Part shown: positions 42,888 through 51,994 of the stretch, piece by piece
Numbering within the stretch: position 1 is the first letter of the stretch
Layout: every line of letters begins with the position of its first letter
From: Polyangia bacterium
GTDB taxonomy: Bacteria; Myxococcota_A; Polyangia; Nannocystales; Nannocystaceae
NCBI GenBank assembly: GCA_030429545.1
Contig: JAUIFF010000015.1
Location: 62,001-126,000, forward strand
Reading direction: 5' to 3'
DNA: 64,000 nt
Position numbers and translations under genes: made by a program
Notes under the pieces: model-generated
What the model was told of the DNA's origin: nothing
Databases searched by the model: none
The model's input: the letters and a program-made list of their open reading frames with translations, nothing else

Positions 42888-44308
42888 GTGCTGATACAAA
42901 GAAAAGGCGACCGGTGCCAAACATCGCGCAGGTGCGCAAGTCGGGGCGTGGCATTTCGCGGCGCACATTGCTGCGCGGGGCCATCGGTGGCAGTGCCGTG
43001 GGCCTGGCCCTTCCGTGGCTCGAGGCGATGTTTCCGGGTCGTTTCGCCCAGGCCAAGGCGGCTGCCCTCGAACCGATTTTTGGTGTGTTCTTTTGGGCCA
43101 ATGGGTTGCCCTGGCATGCCAAACACGGTGAGGCGCAGGGGCAGGGGGGCCACCCCGATCTGTGGACACCGGCCGACGAGGGCCCCGGGTTCACGCCCAC
43201 CCAACTCATGACGCCACTCGGTAGTCATCCGTTTAGCGTGGCGACCGGGCTCGAGCCCAAAACCGAAGTCCCCGGCGATCCACCGGGGCAGGGCGATGGG
43301 CACATGCGTGGCTTTATGGTCACGTTGACCGGCGACCGGATCAAGCCGGAGGGCTTTGACCATCCCTCGCACACGCTCACGGCATTGCGGCCCACACTCG
43401 ATCAATATGTCGCCACCCACGAGGACTTTTACGGCGCCTTTCCAACCCGGTTTCGTTCGCTCGAGATCGGTGTTAGCTCGGCCCGGTTTCACGATTACGG
43501 GCACTGGAACAACATCTCGTACAACGGGCCAGACTCGCAAAACCCGGCGATCATGAGCCCGACCCAGCTTTACAACCTGCTGTTTGATGTCCCCGACGAC
43601 CTCATTGCTGTCGGTCGGCGGGCCCGTTTGCTCGACGTGGTCATGGACGACGCTGCCGATCTACGGACCAAACTCGGGGCCAACGACCGCGACCGGCTCG
43701 ATGCCCACCTCGACCATCTGTCGGAGATCCAGCGCCGGTTAGAGCTGACCTCGGGTACCTGCGACACCGCTCCGGAGCCCCCGGGAGACTCGAGCGACCT
43801 GCTGATCAAAACCGACATCATGGCGGAGCTACTCGCGGTGGCGCTTCAGTGCGGGTTGACGCGGGTGTTCTCGTTTATGTTGACCTCGCCGGCGACAACC
43901 CATGTATTTACAAACTTGGGAGTCAACAACGACATGCACGCAACCTGCCACGCCGGTGAGTGGGAGCAGGTGCGGGCGATAACCGACTACCAGATGCAAG
44001 CGTTTGGCCGCCTGCTCGACCGCTTTGCAGCCACGGTCGACCCGATGGGCGACACGCTACTCGATCGTGCCTGCATCTTTGGTACTTCCGAGTACGGCGA
44101 AGGCTGGCAACACAGTGTCAAGGAACTACCGGTGGTGCTCGCCGGCCGTTGCAACGGCAACCTCAACCCCGGCGTCCATGTTCGCGAGCAGGGGGGCAAC
44201 ATTTCCAAGGTGCATGTCACGATGTTGCGAGCACTCGGGCTCGAAACCCCGAGTTTTGGTTGGAACGGCGGGGAAACCAGCGAAGAGCTCCCTGGCCTTC
44301 GCGCGTGA
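42884..44308 (+). CDS. Tat-exported DUF1552 protein
   Basis: 474 residues. A twin-arginine signal (ISRRTLLRGAIGGSAVGLALP) directs a folded protein across the membrane. DUF1552 hallmarks: VFFWANGLPW, TPTQLMTPLGSH, GHMRGFMVTLTG, SLEIGVSS, NAIMSPTQLYNLLF-like segment, LTRVFSFMLTSPATTHVF, GTSEYGEGWQHS and late NPGVHVREQGGNISKVHVTML. It overlaps the DUF1592 gene by ATGA, the usual pairing of these two families. The sulfatase/alkaline-phosphatase-like fold is a possible relation but the activity is unknown. Confidence 0.92.
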   Translation: MSADTKKRRPVPNIAQVRKSGRGISRRTLLRGAIGGSAVGLALPWLEAMFPGRFAQAKAAALEPIFGVFFWANGLPWHAKHGEAQGQGGHPDLWTPADEGPGFTPTQLMTPLGSHPFSVATGLEPKTEVPGDPPGQGDGHMRGFMVTLTGDRIKPEGFDHPSHTLTALRPTLDQYVATHEDFYGAFPTRFRSLEIGVSSARFHDYGHWNNISYNGPDSQNPAIMSPTQLYNLLFDVPDDLIAVGRRARLLDVVMDDAADLRTKLGANDRDRLDAHLDHLSEIQRRLELTSGTCDTAPEPPGDSSDLLIKTDIMAELLAVALQCGLTRVFSFMLTSPATTHVFTNLGVNNDMHATCHAGEWEQVRAITDYQMQAFGRLLDRFAATVDPMGDTLLDRACIFGTSEYGEGWQHSVKELPVVLAGRCNGNLNPGVHVREQGGNISKVHVTMLRALGLETPSFGWNGGETSEELPGLRA

Positions 44309-44311
44309 GGC

Positions 44312-45265
44312 ATGGCATTCGTTGTGCAAAACCGTCTGCTGATACAAGTTTTCCTGGCGGGTACCTGGCTCGCGGGTTGTGCCGGTGGCCAAACAGAGTC
44401 GAGCGACGGTTTGACCACGGTGGTCACTGCCACTGGGCCAGAGACATCTGAGTCGACAGCATCCGACACGGATGGCGAAACGACAGATGCCGAGTCGACA
44501 GATGCCGACACCACCGACACTGCCGACACGGGGGCACAGACCACCGCTGAGCCCGTTGATTGTGGCATGTACACGCAGTGCGGTGTGCTGTGCGTCGACC
44601 TCGAAAGCGACCCTGAAAACTGCGGTGTTTGCGGGGTGTCGTGCATTGTCCCCAATGCCTTGGCGACCTGTGTGGGCGGTAGCTGTGCATTGGGAGACTG
44701 CGATCCCGGGTACGCCGATTGTGATGCCGATATCAATAACGGTTGCGAAACAATGTTGTCGGAGGGGGAGGAGTGCCCCCTCGTATGCGACCCCAATACG
44801 CCCGAGGCCTGCAACCTCTTTGATGACAACTGCAACGAAAGTTGCGATGAAGCCGTCGAGGGGTGTCGGCACGGTGTGCACCGATCGAGTAGTCCGACAT
44901 TAGGCCACTTCTATACAACCGATCTCGCCGAAGCGAGTTCGGGAGACTTTACGCTCGAGTCGGAGAACTACTTTTACATGTACAGCCAAGCTCAGGCTGG
45001 CGTTGTGCCGCTTTACCGCTGCCTGCTTGGCAACGGAAAACGTTTCTATACAACGAGTGGGAGCTGTGAAGGTGCCGGGCAAAGCGAGGGGGTATTGGGC
45101 CATCTCGCGGGCGAAGTCACCTGTGGGGCAACACCGTTGTTCCGGCTGTATCACTCGATGCGTGGCCACTTCTACACAACCAGTGCGGGCGAACGCGACA
45201 ATGCTGTCGACAACTTGGGGTACAAGTTTGAGTCGACCATCGGCTACGTTTGGACATCTCCGTAG
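44312..45265 (+). CDS. Cys-rich lipoprotein with DUF5648-type repeats
   Basis: 317 residues, 3 bases after the DUF1552 gene. Lipobox LAGC23, acidic Thr/Ser linker. A Cys-rich block (CGMYTQCGVLCVDLESDPENC, CGVCGVSC, CDPGYADCDADINNGCET, CNLFDDNCNESC) resembles MYXO-type motifs. The C-terminal part has three HFYTT-type repeats (GHFYTTDLAEA, RFYTTSGSCEG, GHFYTTSAGERD) with LYRC/LFRLYH lead-ins, the DUF5648 pattern. Two FYTT repeats are encoded with the TTCTATACAAC variant half-site. Likely surface-exposed; partner of the two coupled upstream genes. Confidence 0.82.
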   Translation: MAFVVQNRLLIQVFLAGTWLAGCAGGQTESSDGLTTVVTATGPETSESTASDTDGETTDAESTDADTTDTADTGAQTTAEPVDCGMYTQCGVLCVDLESDPENCGVCGVSCIVPNALATCVGGSCALGDCDPGYADCDADINNGCETMLSEGEECPLVCDPNTPEACNLFDDNCNESCDEAVEGCRHGVHRSSSPTLGHFYTTDLAEASSGDFTLESENYFYMYSQAQAGVVPLYRCLLGNGKRFYTTSGSCEGAGQSEGVLGHLAGEVTCGATPLFRLYHSMRGHFYTTSAGERDNAVDNLGYKFESTIGYVWTSP

Positions 45266-45513
45266 GCGACTGCGCATTTTACGTGCATGTCCAATAAGTC
45301 AGCTGATCGCCTGAACGTTCGGCTAGACAATTAGAATGTCGTGAGATTTCTTCCCACATTCTTGTAGGGGCAAGAAAGTCGGAATAAAAAAAAAATTCTC
45401 CCAAATCTAATTGACCTACGACCGCGCCAAGGGTTATGGAAATGCACATGCACGCACACGCTCATGTGCGTGGAAGTTGAGTTCCAGACCCCCTCAACGG
45501 CGGAGATAAACGA

Positions 45514-48500
45514 ATGCGCAGGAGTGCTTGGATACCGATTTTGGGCGCCGTCGTGGCAACACAGGCGGTTGTCATCCAAAAGGCGGAGGCCAGTCCCAAC
45601 GACGCGGTTTTGACTGGTGTCATCCGTGACCCCGGGACCGGTCAAACCGTTGAGGGTGCTGTCGTCATTGTTACCGGCGATAAGCTATTAGGCGAACGCA
45701 CCATGGTGACAGACAGCAACGGTCTGTACCGTATTCCCAACCTGCCGCCAGGTACCTACATGGTCCAGGTTGTCCACCAGGACTCAGGAGCGGGCAAAAG
45801 GCGTGAAGGCTTGAAGTTGCGTGCCGGCAATACGACGCGGATCGACTTTCGCCTAGAGCTGTCTGGTGGCCTCAACCGCACGGTTGTTGTCGATGCTCCC
45901 CCGGTCGATGTCGGGTCGAGTTCGACGGGTCTGGCCATCGACAAAGAGATGTCCAAACGCGTTCCTATCGTCAATCCGACGGGGAAGGGCGGGGCAAATC
46001 GTTCGTTCGAGTCGATCGCCGAGGCAACTCCGGGTGCCAACAATGACACCTACGGTACCTCAATTGCAGGTACAACCTCGCCGGAGAACAAGTACTACGT
46101 CGACGGGCTTTCGGTAAACGACCCCGGCTTCGGTCTCAATGGTACGGCGCTGACCGTCGAGTTCCTCGAAGAGGTCCGGGTTGAGGCCGGTGGCTACATG
46201 CCGGAGTACGGGCGGGCCACTGGCGGTATCGTCAATGCCGTCACCAAAACCGGTTCTAACGAGTTCCACGGCGGTATTTGGGCATTTTACACACCTGGGC
46301 AATTGCAGGGCCGCCGCAAGCAACCGCAGCGTGAGGGCTCGACCATTCAGACCCAACGCAACCTCAACTGGTTGGGCGACGCCGGCTTCGATGTTGGTGG
46401 ACGCATCATTAAAGACAAGTTGTGGTTTTACGGCGGTGTCAGCTTTTCGCGGACTGTCTACAACATCGATACTTCGTGGCACCGCCTGCGGCTCGATGAC
46501 TCGGGCAATCCACAGACCGATCCCGACACCGAGTTCACCCTGACCGACTTTATTCCGGGGACTGAGGAGCGCCGCAAGGCCCACGCGACCACCATTCAGG
46601 CCCTGGGTAAGTTCACCTACGCACCGGCGAAAAACCACACCCTCGAGTTGTTGGGTATCTACGCCCCCACATTCTCGGGTGGCCGCGGTGCCTACGGCAT
46701 GAATGCTCGTACAGGCAATCCTGAGATCGTCAATGCGCTCGGGACGTACGAAGCACTCGCCCACTCCTACAACGATAACGCCGGCGACTTGCAGTTCAGT
46801 TGGAATGCGCTCGCCGACAACAACCGTTGGGAAATCGACACGATCTTTGGCTGGCACCACCAGGTCAACCAACGCCTGCCGAACGATGGCAGCGCGGTCG
46901 GGTCTAGCAACGGCCTAGCTGGTACTCCAGGGGTCATTTGGCGGCAAAATAACCCCGACTTTCACAACGTTACAGATTTTATCGACCTCCCGGAGGCCGC
47001 CGATCAGTCCGCCTGTGACCCGGTGATGTCTGTCAACGTTTGCCCGGTAACTTCATTTTCGACGGGCGGGCCGGGCTTTATCTACGACCGCAACCTCGAC
47101 CGCTTACACGCTCGGTCGATGGCTTCGCGCCTGGCCCAAGGTGCAGGTCACCACGTCATCAAGTTTGGTGTCGACTTTGAGTACATGCGTTACAACAGTC
47201 ACCGCGGCTACACCGGTGGCACCCTGTACCGCGAGGCGACCAACGGGACCAACTTCCTCGACATTCGCCAGTACGGCTTTTTGACCGGCCCCGACGACCC
47301 CAACATCCTCAACAGTCTGCGGTGGAAGGTGTTCTCGACCACCATTGGCGGGTTTTTGCAGGACAGCTGGTCCATCATGGACAAGGTCACCCTCAACTTT
47401 GGCCTTCGCTACGATGCGCAGCACATGTTTGGTGGCGACGGCCAACTTTCGTTGGCCCTGCCCAACCAGCTCTCCCCGCGCGTAGGCTTGATTTGGGATC
47501 CGACCCAGGCCGGTAAGTCGAAGTTGTTTGTCAACTACGCCCGGTTTTACCAAAGCGTACCGCTCAACCTGGCTGACCGGGCAGGTTCGGGTGAACCTTC
47601 ATTTGCGTCGATTCACGACGCCGATGTCTGTGACCCGACCAACCTCGATGATCATACAGGGATTTGCCGCGACGACGATAGCCGCCTGCAGGTTGGTGGC
47701 CCGACCGAGCCCGACCAACTCTGGCTGTTGTTCGGTGCTGGCAAGACGCCGATCGACCCCGACCTCAAGCCGCAGTCGAGCGATGAAATCGTGCTCGGTG
47801 GCGAGTACGAGATCGTGCCGGGTGGCCGGTTGGGGGTCAACTACACCCACCGCTGGCTCAATCGCGTGATCGAAGATATGAGCCGCGATGAGGCGACCAC
47901 CTACTTCATCGGTAACCCCGGTTACGGCATCGCCTCAGACTTCCCCAAGGCCCGCCGAATCTACGACGCCGTCAACCTCTACTTCGACAAGCGCTTCTCG
48001 AAAAACTGGCTGGCAACCGCGAGCTACACGTTGGCGTTTTTGCGGGGTAACATCGCCGGTTTGTTCCGGCCTGAGACCGGCCAGCTCGACCCGAATATCA
48101 ACTCTGACTTCGACTTGATTTCGCTGCTCGACAACCGGTTTGGTCGCCTTCCCGGCGATACGCGACATACTTTCAAGGTGTTCACCGCTGGCGAAGTCCC
48201 GCTGAAAAACGGGCACTCCATCCTCATGGGTGGTGCGTTCCGAGCCAACTCTGGCGCCCCGACCAACGTTTTGGGGTCGCACTCGATTTACGGCGCGGAC
48301 GAGGTGTTCATCTTGCCTCGCGGCACCGGCGAGCAGCTGCCGTGGGTGTTCCGTATCGATACCAACGTCGGTTACACCAAACGCTTCCGCAAGGATCTTG
48401 CGTTGACCATCACCATGGATGTTTTCAATGTGATGAACTTCCAGCAGACCACGTTTATCGACCAGACCTACACCAACGACGATCTTCTGCCGATCGCCGG

Positions 48501-48633
48501 AGGGACGCCGGACGACCTCGAAGGTCTGGTAGGTACCAGCGGCGAACCGGTTGTCAAAAACCCCAACTTTGGCCGTCCAACTGCTTTCCAACGCCCGCGG
48601 ATGTTCCGCTTTGGTGTCCGGCTCACGTTCTAA
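45514..48633 (+). CDS. TonB-dependent outer-membrane receptor with CarboxypepD-reg domain
   Basis: 1039 residues, ATG 45514 with GGAG upstream. Signal peptide to about 27. An N-terminal carboxypeptidase-regulatory-like domain (LTGVIRDPGTGQTVEGAVV, NGLYRIPNLPPGTYMV) is typical of SusC-like/TonB receptors. A plug follows (SIAEATPGANNDTYG, YYVDGLSVNDPGFG, GGIVNAVTKTGSNEFHGG), then a long barrel with many aromatic strands, ending MFRFGVRLTF. It should import a large substrate using TonB energy. No separate TonB gene is in the window. Two downstream genes are probably co-transcribed. TGYANNTRCA sites lie at 45443 (promoter region) and 46065. Confidence 0.93.
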   Translation: MRRSAWIPILGAVVATQAVVIQKAEASPNDAVLTGVIRDPGTGQTVEGAVVIVTGDKLLGERTMVTDSNGLYRIPNLPPGTYMVQVVHQDSGAGKRREGLKLRAGNTTRIDFRLELSGGLNRTVVVDAPPVDVGSSSTGLAIDKEMSKRVPIVNPTGKGGANRSFESIAEATPGANNDTYGTSIAGTTSPENKYYVDGLSVNDPGFGLNGTALTVEFLEEVRVEAGGYMPEYGRATGGIVNAVTKTGSNEFHGGIWAFYTPGQLQGRRKQPQREGSTIQTQRNLNWLGDAGFDVGGRIIKDKLWFYGGVSFSRTVYNIDTSWHRLRLDDSGNPQTDPDTEFTLTDFIPGTEERRKAHATTIQALGKFTYAPAKNHTLELLGIYAPTFSGGRGAYGMNARTGNPEIVNALGTYEALAHSYNDNAGDLQFSWNALADNNRWEIDTIFGWHHQVNQRLPNDGSAVGSSNGLAGTPGVIWRQNNPDFHNVTDFIDLPEAADQSACDPVMSVNVCPVTSFSTGGPGFIYDRNLDRLHARSMASRLAQGAGHHVIKFGVDFEYMRYNSHRGYTGGTLYREATNGTNFLDIRQYGFLTGPDDPNILNSLRWKVFSTTIGGFLQDSWSIMDKVTLNFGLRYDAQHMFGGDGQLSLALPNQLSPRVGLIWDPTQAGKSKLFVNYARFYQSVPLNLADRAGSGEPSFASIHDADVCDPTNLDDHTGICRDDDSRLQVGGPTEPDQLWLLFGAGKTPIDPDLKPQSSDEIVLGGEYEIVPGGRLGVNYTHRWLNRVIEDMSRDEATTYFIGNPGYGIASDFPKARRIYDAVNLYFDKRFSKNWLATASYTLAFLRGNIAGLFRPETGQLDPNINSDFDLISLLDNRFGRLPGDTRHTFKVFTAGEVPLKNGHSILMGGAFRANSGAPTNVLGSHSIYGADEVFILPRGTGEQLPWVFRIDTNVGYTKRFRKDLALTITMDVFNVMNFQQTTFIDQTYTNDDLLPIAGGTPDDLEGLVGTSGEPVVKNPNFGRPTAFQRPRMFRFGVRLTF

Positions 48634-48648
48634 ATCGGAGGTAGTGTC

Positions 48649-49413
48649 ATGAACCGCCCCATTCAATTTGTACTTACACTCGCTGTCGCCCTGTCGGCCG
48701 GTGTCGCCACGACGATGTCGGGGTGTACCCAGCCGCTGATGAACTGCACCAGTGCGCACGGTACCTTTGGTGCCAAGTTTGAGCTCGTCGAGGGTGACCC
48801 CAACACCGCCTGTGGCAGCATTGCTGGCGATGTACTTGGGTTTCAGTCGTACTTCTACGAAGGTGGTGCCAACGGTACGCCCGACTACACCCGGGCCAAG
48901 GTCGCCATTCGCCCACAGCTCCTAGGAGAGCTGCTCGCTCGGGCAGATTCGCAGGGAGTCGAAGTCCCGGGTGCTGAGCCCAACGCCATTGGCGATTTTG
49001 CAGCTGGCCTCCCGACCGAGGAGGAGTTCTGTGAGGTGCCGAGGTTTCAGCAACATTCCGAGGCCACCATTCCGGTTGTCCCCGCCGTCGAGGACGATCC
49101 GGACACGCCTGATGACGATGAAAGCCTGCCGGAGCAACCTGCCACATACGTCAAGTACGAGTGGAAGAACGCCAAAATTCTAGTTTCGGCCAATGCCCAG
49201 GGCACGCAGTTTGCGGCTGACCTTCGGTTCACCCAGGACAACTGCACGGCTGACTATCGGGTTGTCGGTTTGTACCCCTTAGTCGGTTGCGAAACCGACG
49301 ATGAGTGCACCGCTGATGACAACGGTATCAACCCCGACTTTTCCAAAGAGTGCGATGAAAATCTCGGATTCTGCGTATTGACCGGCGAGCCGCCGGCGTA
49401 CAAGGACGAGTAA
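48649..49413 (+). CDS. Lipoprotein partner of the TonB receptor
   Basis: 254 residues, 15 bp after the receptor gene. Signal ending with lipobox MSGC27. The mature part starts CTQPLMNCTSAHGTFGAKFEL and has paired Cys later (CETDDECTADDNG, ECDENLGFC). No recognised domain. A SusD-like role as lipid-anchored substrate capture protein is possible by position only; it is shorter than SusD and lacks TPR features. Site TGTACTTACA at 48669 lies near its start. Confidence 0.7.
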   Translation: MNRPIQFVLTLAVALSAGVATTMSGCTQPLMNCTSAHGTFGAKFELVEGDPNTACGSIAGDVLGFQSYFYEGGANGTPDYTRAKVAIRPQLLGELLARADSQGVEVPGAEPNAIGDFAAGLPTEEEFCEVPRFQQHSEATIPVVPAVEDDPDTPDDDESLPEQPATYVKYEWKNAKILVSANAQGTQFAADLRFTQDNCTADYRVVGLYPLVGCETDDECTADDNGINPDFSKECDENLGFCVLTGEPPAYKDE

Positions 49414-49442
49414 GCCAACCCCCAACCAACGAGGAACAGTAC

Positions 49443-50255
49443 ATGGGACTTTTCGCAAACAAAACTCGGGGACGGCACTCATTCGCCGCACAGGCTGGGG
49501 TGTTTGTCACGGCAGCCGCCTTGACGTTGGCTCCGACATCCTTTGCATATGCACAGGGAGCGCAGCCCGCTGCGAAACCGGTTCAACCCCAACCGGCACC
49601 AGCTCAGCCAGCACAACCGGCCCAGCCAGTGCAACCGGCCCAGCCAGTGCAGCCGGCCCAGCCAGCAAAACCGGCCCAGCCGGCTCCCGCTGCACAACCG
49701 CCGCAACCCGCCGCGCAACCTGCTGGACGCGGGGTCAGCCAACCCGCCACAGTCACTCCGGGAGCCGCCGCGGAGCCTGTGGTGACCCAACCTCCAGCCC
49801 CCGCAGCGCAGCCCGCTCAGCCGGCCCAACCAGCTCCGGCTGCCCAACCAGCTCCGGCTGCCCAACCGGCCCAGCCAGCTCAACCGGCCCAGCCAGCTCA
49901 GCCAGCTGAGGCCCCAGTTGACGACGCGATGCCAGCCCCGCTTACGCCACAGCAGATCGCAGCTGCCAAACGCCTTAAAGTCATTGGTGGCGGTGTGATG
50001 GTCGGCGGCGGTGTGGTTGCAGCAGCGGGCTTGGGATTGACCATCGGCTTCACCAGCAAGGTCAACAAGCTTACCGCCGACATGGCAGCCGTTGAGGAGA
50101 TCGACAAGGCCAGCACGCTGTCCAACATTGGTGGTGTGTTGATCGCCAGCGGTATCGCCATTTTAGCGGTGGGTGGAATCATCCACCGCCGTGGTAGCAA
50201 GCGACTCGAGGTTCAACCCACCCTAGGTGGCGTGGTCTTGTCCGGGCGTTTTTAG
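49443..50255 (+). CDS. Pro/Ala/Gln-rich exported membrane protein
   Basis: 270 residues, 29 bp after the lipoprotein gene. Signal region FVTAAALTLAPTSFAYAQ, then about 130 residues of PAQPAQ-type repeats encoded by near-identical 18-bp units (about 49590-49910). Two hydrophobic segments follow (about 178-205 and 230-250: GGGVMVGGGVVAAAGLGL, IGGVLIASGIAILAVGGI). It ends RLEVQPTLGGVVLSGRF. Low complexity makes homology hard to judge. The Pro-rich part could span the periplasm like TonB, but the topology differs. A strong terminator follows. Confidence 0.7.
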   Translation: MGLFANKTRGRHSFAAQAGVFVTAAALTLAPTSFAYAQGAQPAAKPVQPQPAPAQPAQPAQPVQPAQPVQPAQPAKPAQPAPAAQPPQPAAQPAGRGVSQPATVTPGAAAEPVVTQPPAPAAQPAQPAQPAPAAQPAPAAQPAQPAQPAQPAQPAEAPVDDAMPAPLTPQQIAAAKRLKVIGGGVMVGGGVVAAAGLGLTIGFTSKVNKLTADMAAVEEIDKASTLSNIGGVLIASGIAILAVGGIIHRRGSKRLEVQPTLGGVVLSGRF

Positions 50256-50272
50256 GCGCGACCAAAACCGAA

Positions 50273-50309
50273 CAAACTCAGGTCACAAACGTGGCCTGAG
50301 TTTGTGTTT
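50273..50309 (+). terminator. Rho-independent terminator after the TonB-receptor operon
   Basis: Long stem CAAACTCAGG...CCTGAGTTTG (14 bp counting the adjoining TCAC/GTGG pairs), AAAC loop, followed by TGTTTA. It lies directly after the stop at 50255. Confidence 0.7.
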
Positions 50310-50339
50310 AACCGGCGAGTTTGGCGGTACTCTCTGGCG

Positions 50340-50795
50340 ATGAAAAAGACCCTAGGACTTCTCGTACCTGTCTTTGTGGCAAGTTTGTTTTTGGTTTCCG
50401 GCTGCGACGACGGCGGAGACGACACGATGACCGACAGCGCCGGTTCGGAGACGGGTGACACGGGTTCGGAGACGGCGGGACCGGGCCCCGACGCGACCTT
50501 CACCGACGACATCTACCCCAACATCATTAGCGCGAATTGCTCGTGTCACATCGGTGGTGATTCAGGTGGGTTGTCGATGCCCGATGCCGCTACTGCCTAT
50601 ACAAATTTAGTATCGGCACCGTCGAGTCAGTCGGATCTCAACCGGGTCGAGCCGGGTGACCCGATGAACAGCTACCTCATCCACAAGCTCCGGGGCACCC
50701 AGGCTGACGTCGGCAGCGGTGACCAGATGCCGCTTGGCGATATGTTGTCGGAGGAAGACATCGCCTCGGTCGAGTCCTGGATTTCGGGCCTGTAA
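50340..50795 (+). CDS. Small cytochrome-like lipoprotein with CxCH motif
   Basis: 151 residues from ATG 50340. Lipobox VSGC22, Asp/Ser/Gly linker. The domain resembles small c-type cytochromes of planctomycete/myxobacterial lipoproteins: TFTDDIYPNIISANCSCH, SGGLSMPDAATAYTNLV, RVEPGDPMNSYLIHKL, MPLGDMLSEEDIASVESW. The haem motif reads C67-S-C69-H70, with only one residue between the Cys, instead of CxxCH. Whether it binds haem is uncertain. Followed by a bidirectional terminator. Confidence 0.75.
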   Translation: MKKTLGLLVPVFVASLFLVSGCDDGGDDTMTDSAGSETGDTGSETAGPGPDATFTDDIYPNIISANCSCHIGGDSGGLSMPDAATAYTNLVSAPSSQSDLNRVEPGDPMNSYLIHKLRGTQADVGSGDQMPLGDMLSEEDIASVESWISGL

Positions 50796-50810
50796 ACTCG
50801 ACAACCACAA

Positions 50811-50844
50811 AAAAAGCGAGGCCACCCCAGGGCCTCGCTTTTTT
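50811..50844. terminator. Bidirectional Rho-independent terminator
   Basis: GCGAGGCC-loop-GGCCTCGC hairpin flanked by AAAAA on the left and TTTTTT on the right, between the convergent genes ending at 50795 and 50859. Confidence 0.9.
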
Positions 50845-50858
50845 GCGCAGGTGAGACT

Positions 50859-51839
50859 TTAAATCCCGCGACAGGAAACGCTTGTACCATCAAATGCCAG
50901 GGTGAAGCCGTCGCAAACTTGGTCTTGCGAACAGCCACAGGTACCGTCGTAGCAGCGATCGGCATAATCCAGCTCGGCGCAGTCGTTGTCGGTCGCACAC
51001 TGACAGTAGCCGTCGAGACACACCGAAGCACCGGGCTGGTTGTTGGCACAGTCGGCATCCGTACCGCACTCACAGCGCTTGGTGTCGGTGTTGCAAACCG
51101 GGTACGCGGGGGCGAGACAGTCGGCGTTGGTCGAGCAGCCATCGAGGCAGTATTTGTCTTCCGTACAAATAGCTGTTGTATTGCCACACACCGTGATCGT
51201 GCCGCCCTCGATGGCGGGCATGGGAATCTCCTCTTGGTTGATATCTTCGCAACTGAGGAAGTCGGAGGGGATGTATACACACTTACCGACTCCGTCGAGA
51301 TTGATACAACCCTGGGTAATGGCGCAGTCTCCCTGCGCGGCACAGTTGTCGCCAAATTCCCAACCGCTGTAGAGTACTCGGCACTCCTCATCGGTCGCAC
51401 ACTGACCGGTTTCGCTGGTACATAGGTTGTCGGCACTACACGTGTACCCTTGATTCTGACCGTTGATACTGCAGTCGGCATCCTGCTCACAGCTCTCGAT
51501 GCAGTACATCCCGTCGCCTCCACCGGTGGTCGGGTCGTCGGTCGGGTCGTCGGTAGTCGACGAAGTTGTCGGCTCTCCGGTTGGCTCTCCGGTTGTGGGC
51601 TCGCCTGTTGTCGGCGAGGTTTCTCCTCCCGAGCTATCGGTATCGCTACCCGGGCCGGTGGTATCGTCGGTTTCCGCAGCGGTTTCGGCCGAAGTCGTGG
51701 GCGCGGTGGTTGGGCCCACAGTACCCGCGGTTGGGTTGGTCGAAGCATCGGTATCGGAGTCGCGTCCGTTGTCGTCGCCACAGGCGGTACACAGGAGCAG
51801 TCCGAGAAGGGAGCGGGAGAGCACGGCGCGCATGTCCAT
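50859..51839 (-). CDS. Large Cys-rich lipoprotein
   Basis: 326 residues. Lipobox CTAC20, then a Thr/Asp/Gly/Glu-rich linker to about 108 with GEPTTGEPTGEPTT repeats. The remaining 220 residues contain more than twenty Cys in DxDC-type units (CEQDADCS, CATDEECR, CSTNADCL, CGTDADC, CATDNDCAELD). These resemble EGF-like or DUF7107-type repeats common in this bacterial group. Secretion to the outer membrane is likely. Function unknown. A TGYANNTRCA site sits in its promoter region (51934). Confidence 0.78.
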   Translation of the reverse strand: MDMRAVLSRSLLGLLLCTACGDDNGRDSDTDASTNPTAGTVGPTTAPTTSAETAAETDDTTGPGSDTDSSGGETSPTTGEPTTGEPTGEPTTSSTTDDPTDDPTTGGGDGMYCIESCEQDADCSINGQNQGYTCSADNLCTSETGQCATDEECRVLYSGWEFGDNCAAQGDCAITQGCINLDGVGKCVYIPSDFLSCEDINQEEIPMPAIEGGTITVCGNTTAICTEDKYCLDGCSTNADCLAPAYPVCNTDTKRCECGTDADCANNQPGASVCLDGYCQCATDNDCAELDYADRCYDGTCGCSQDQVCDGFTLAFDGTSVSCRGI

Positions 51840-51994
51840 AGCCCGGGAGCATGTTGGTTTCGTCGATGGTTGTCAACGGGCTACCCGCGATTGGTATCAA
51901 AACACACATCGCCGGCCGACAATCGGCTGAAGGTGTAGCTACAAGAGCTATTGCAGCTTGGGGTTAGCCAGGCGAGTTGGCGATTGAGGGCTAT

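Noticed and set aside
49590..49910. Pro/Ala/Gln repeat taken as a TonB protein
   Set aside because: TonB has one N-terminal TM and a C-terminal TonB domain. Here the two hydrophobic helices come after the repeat and no TonB domain is visible.
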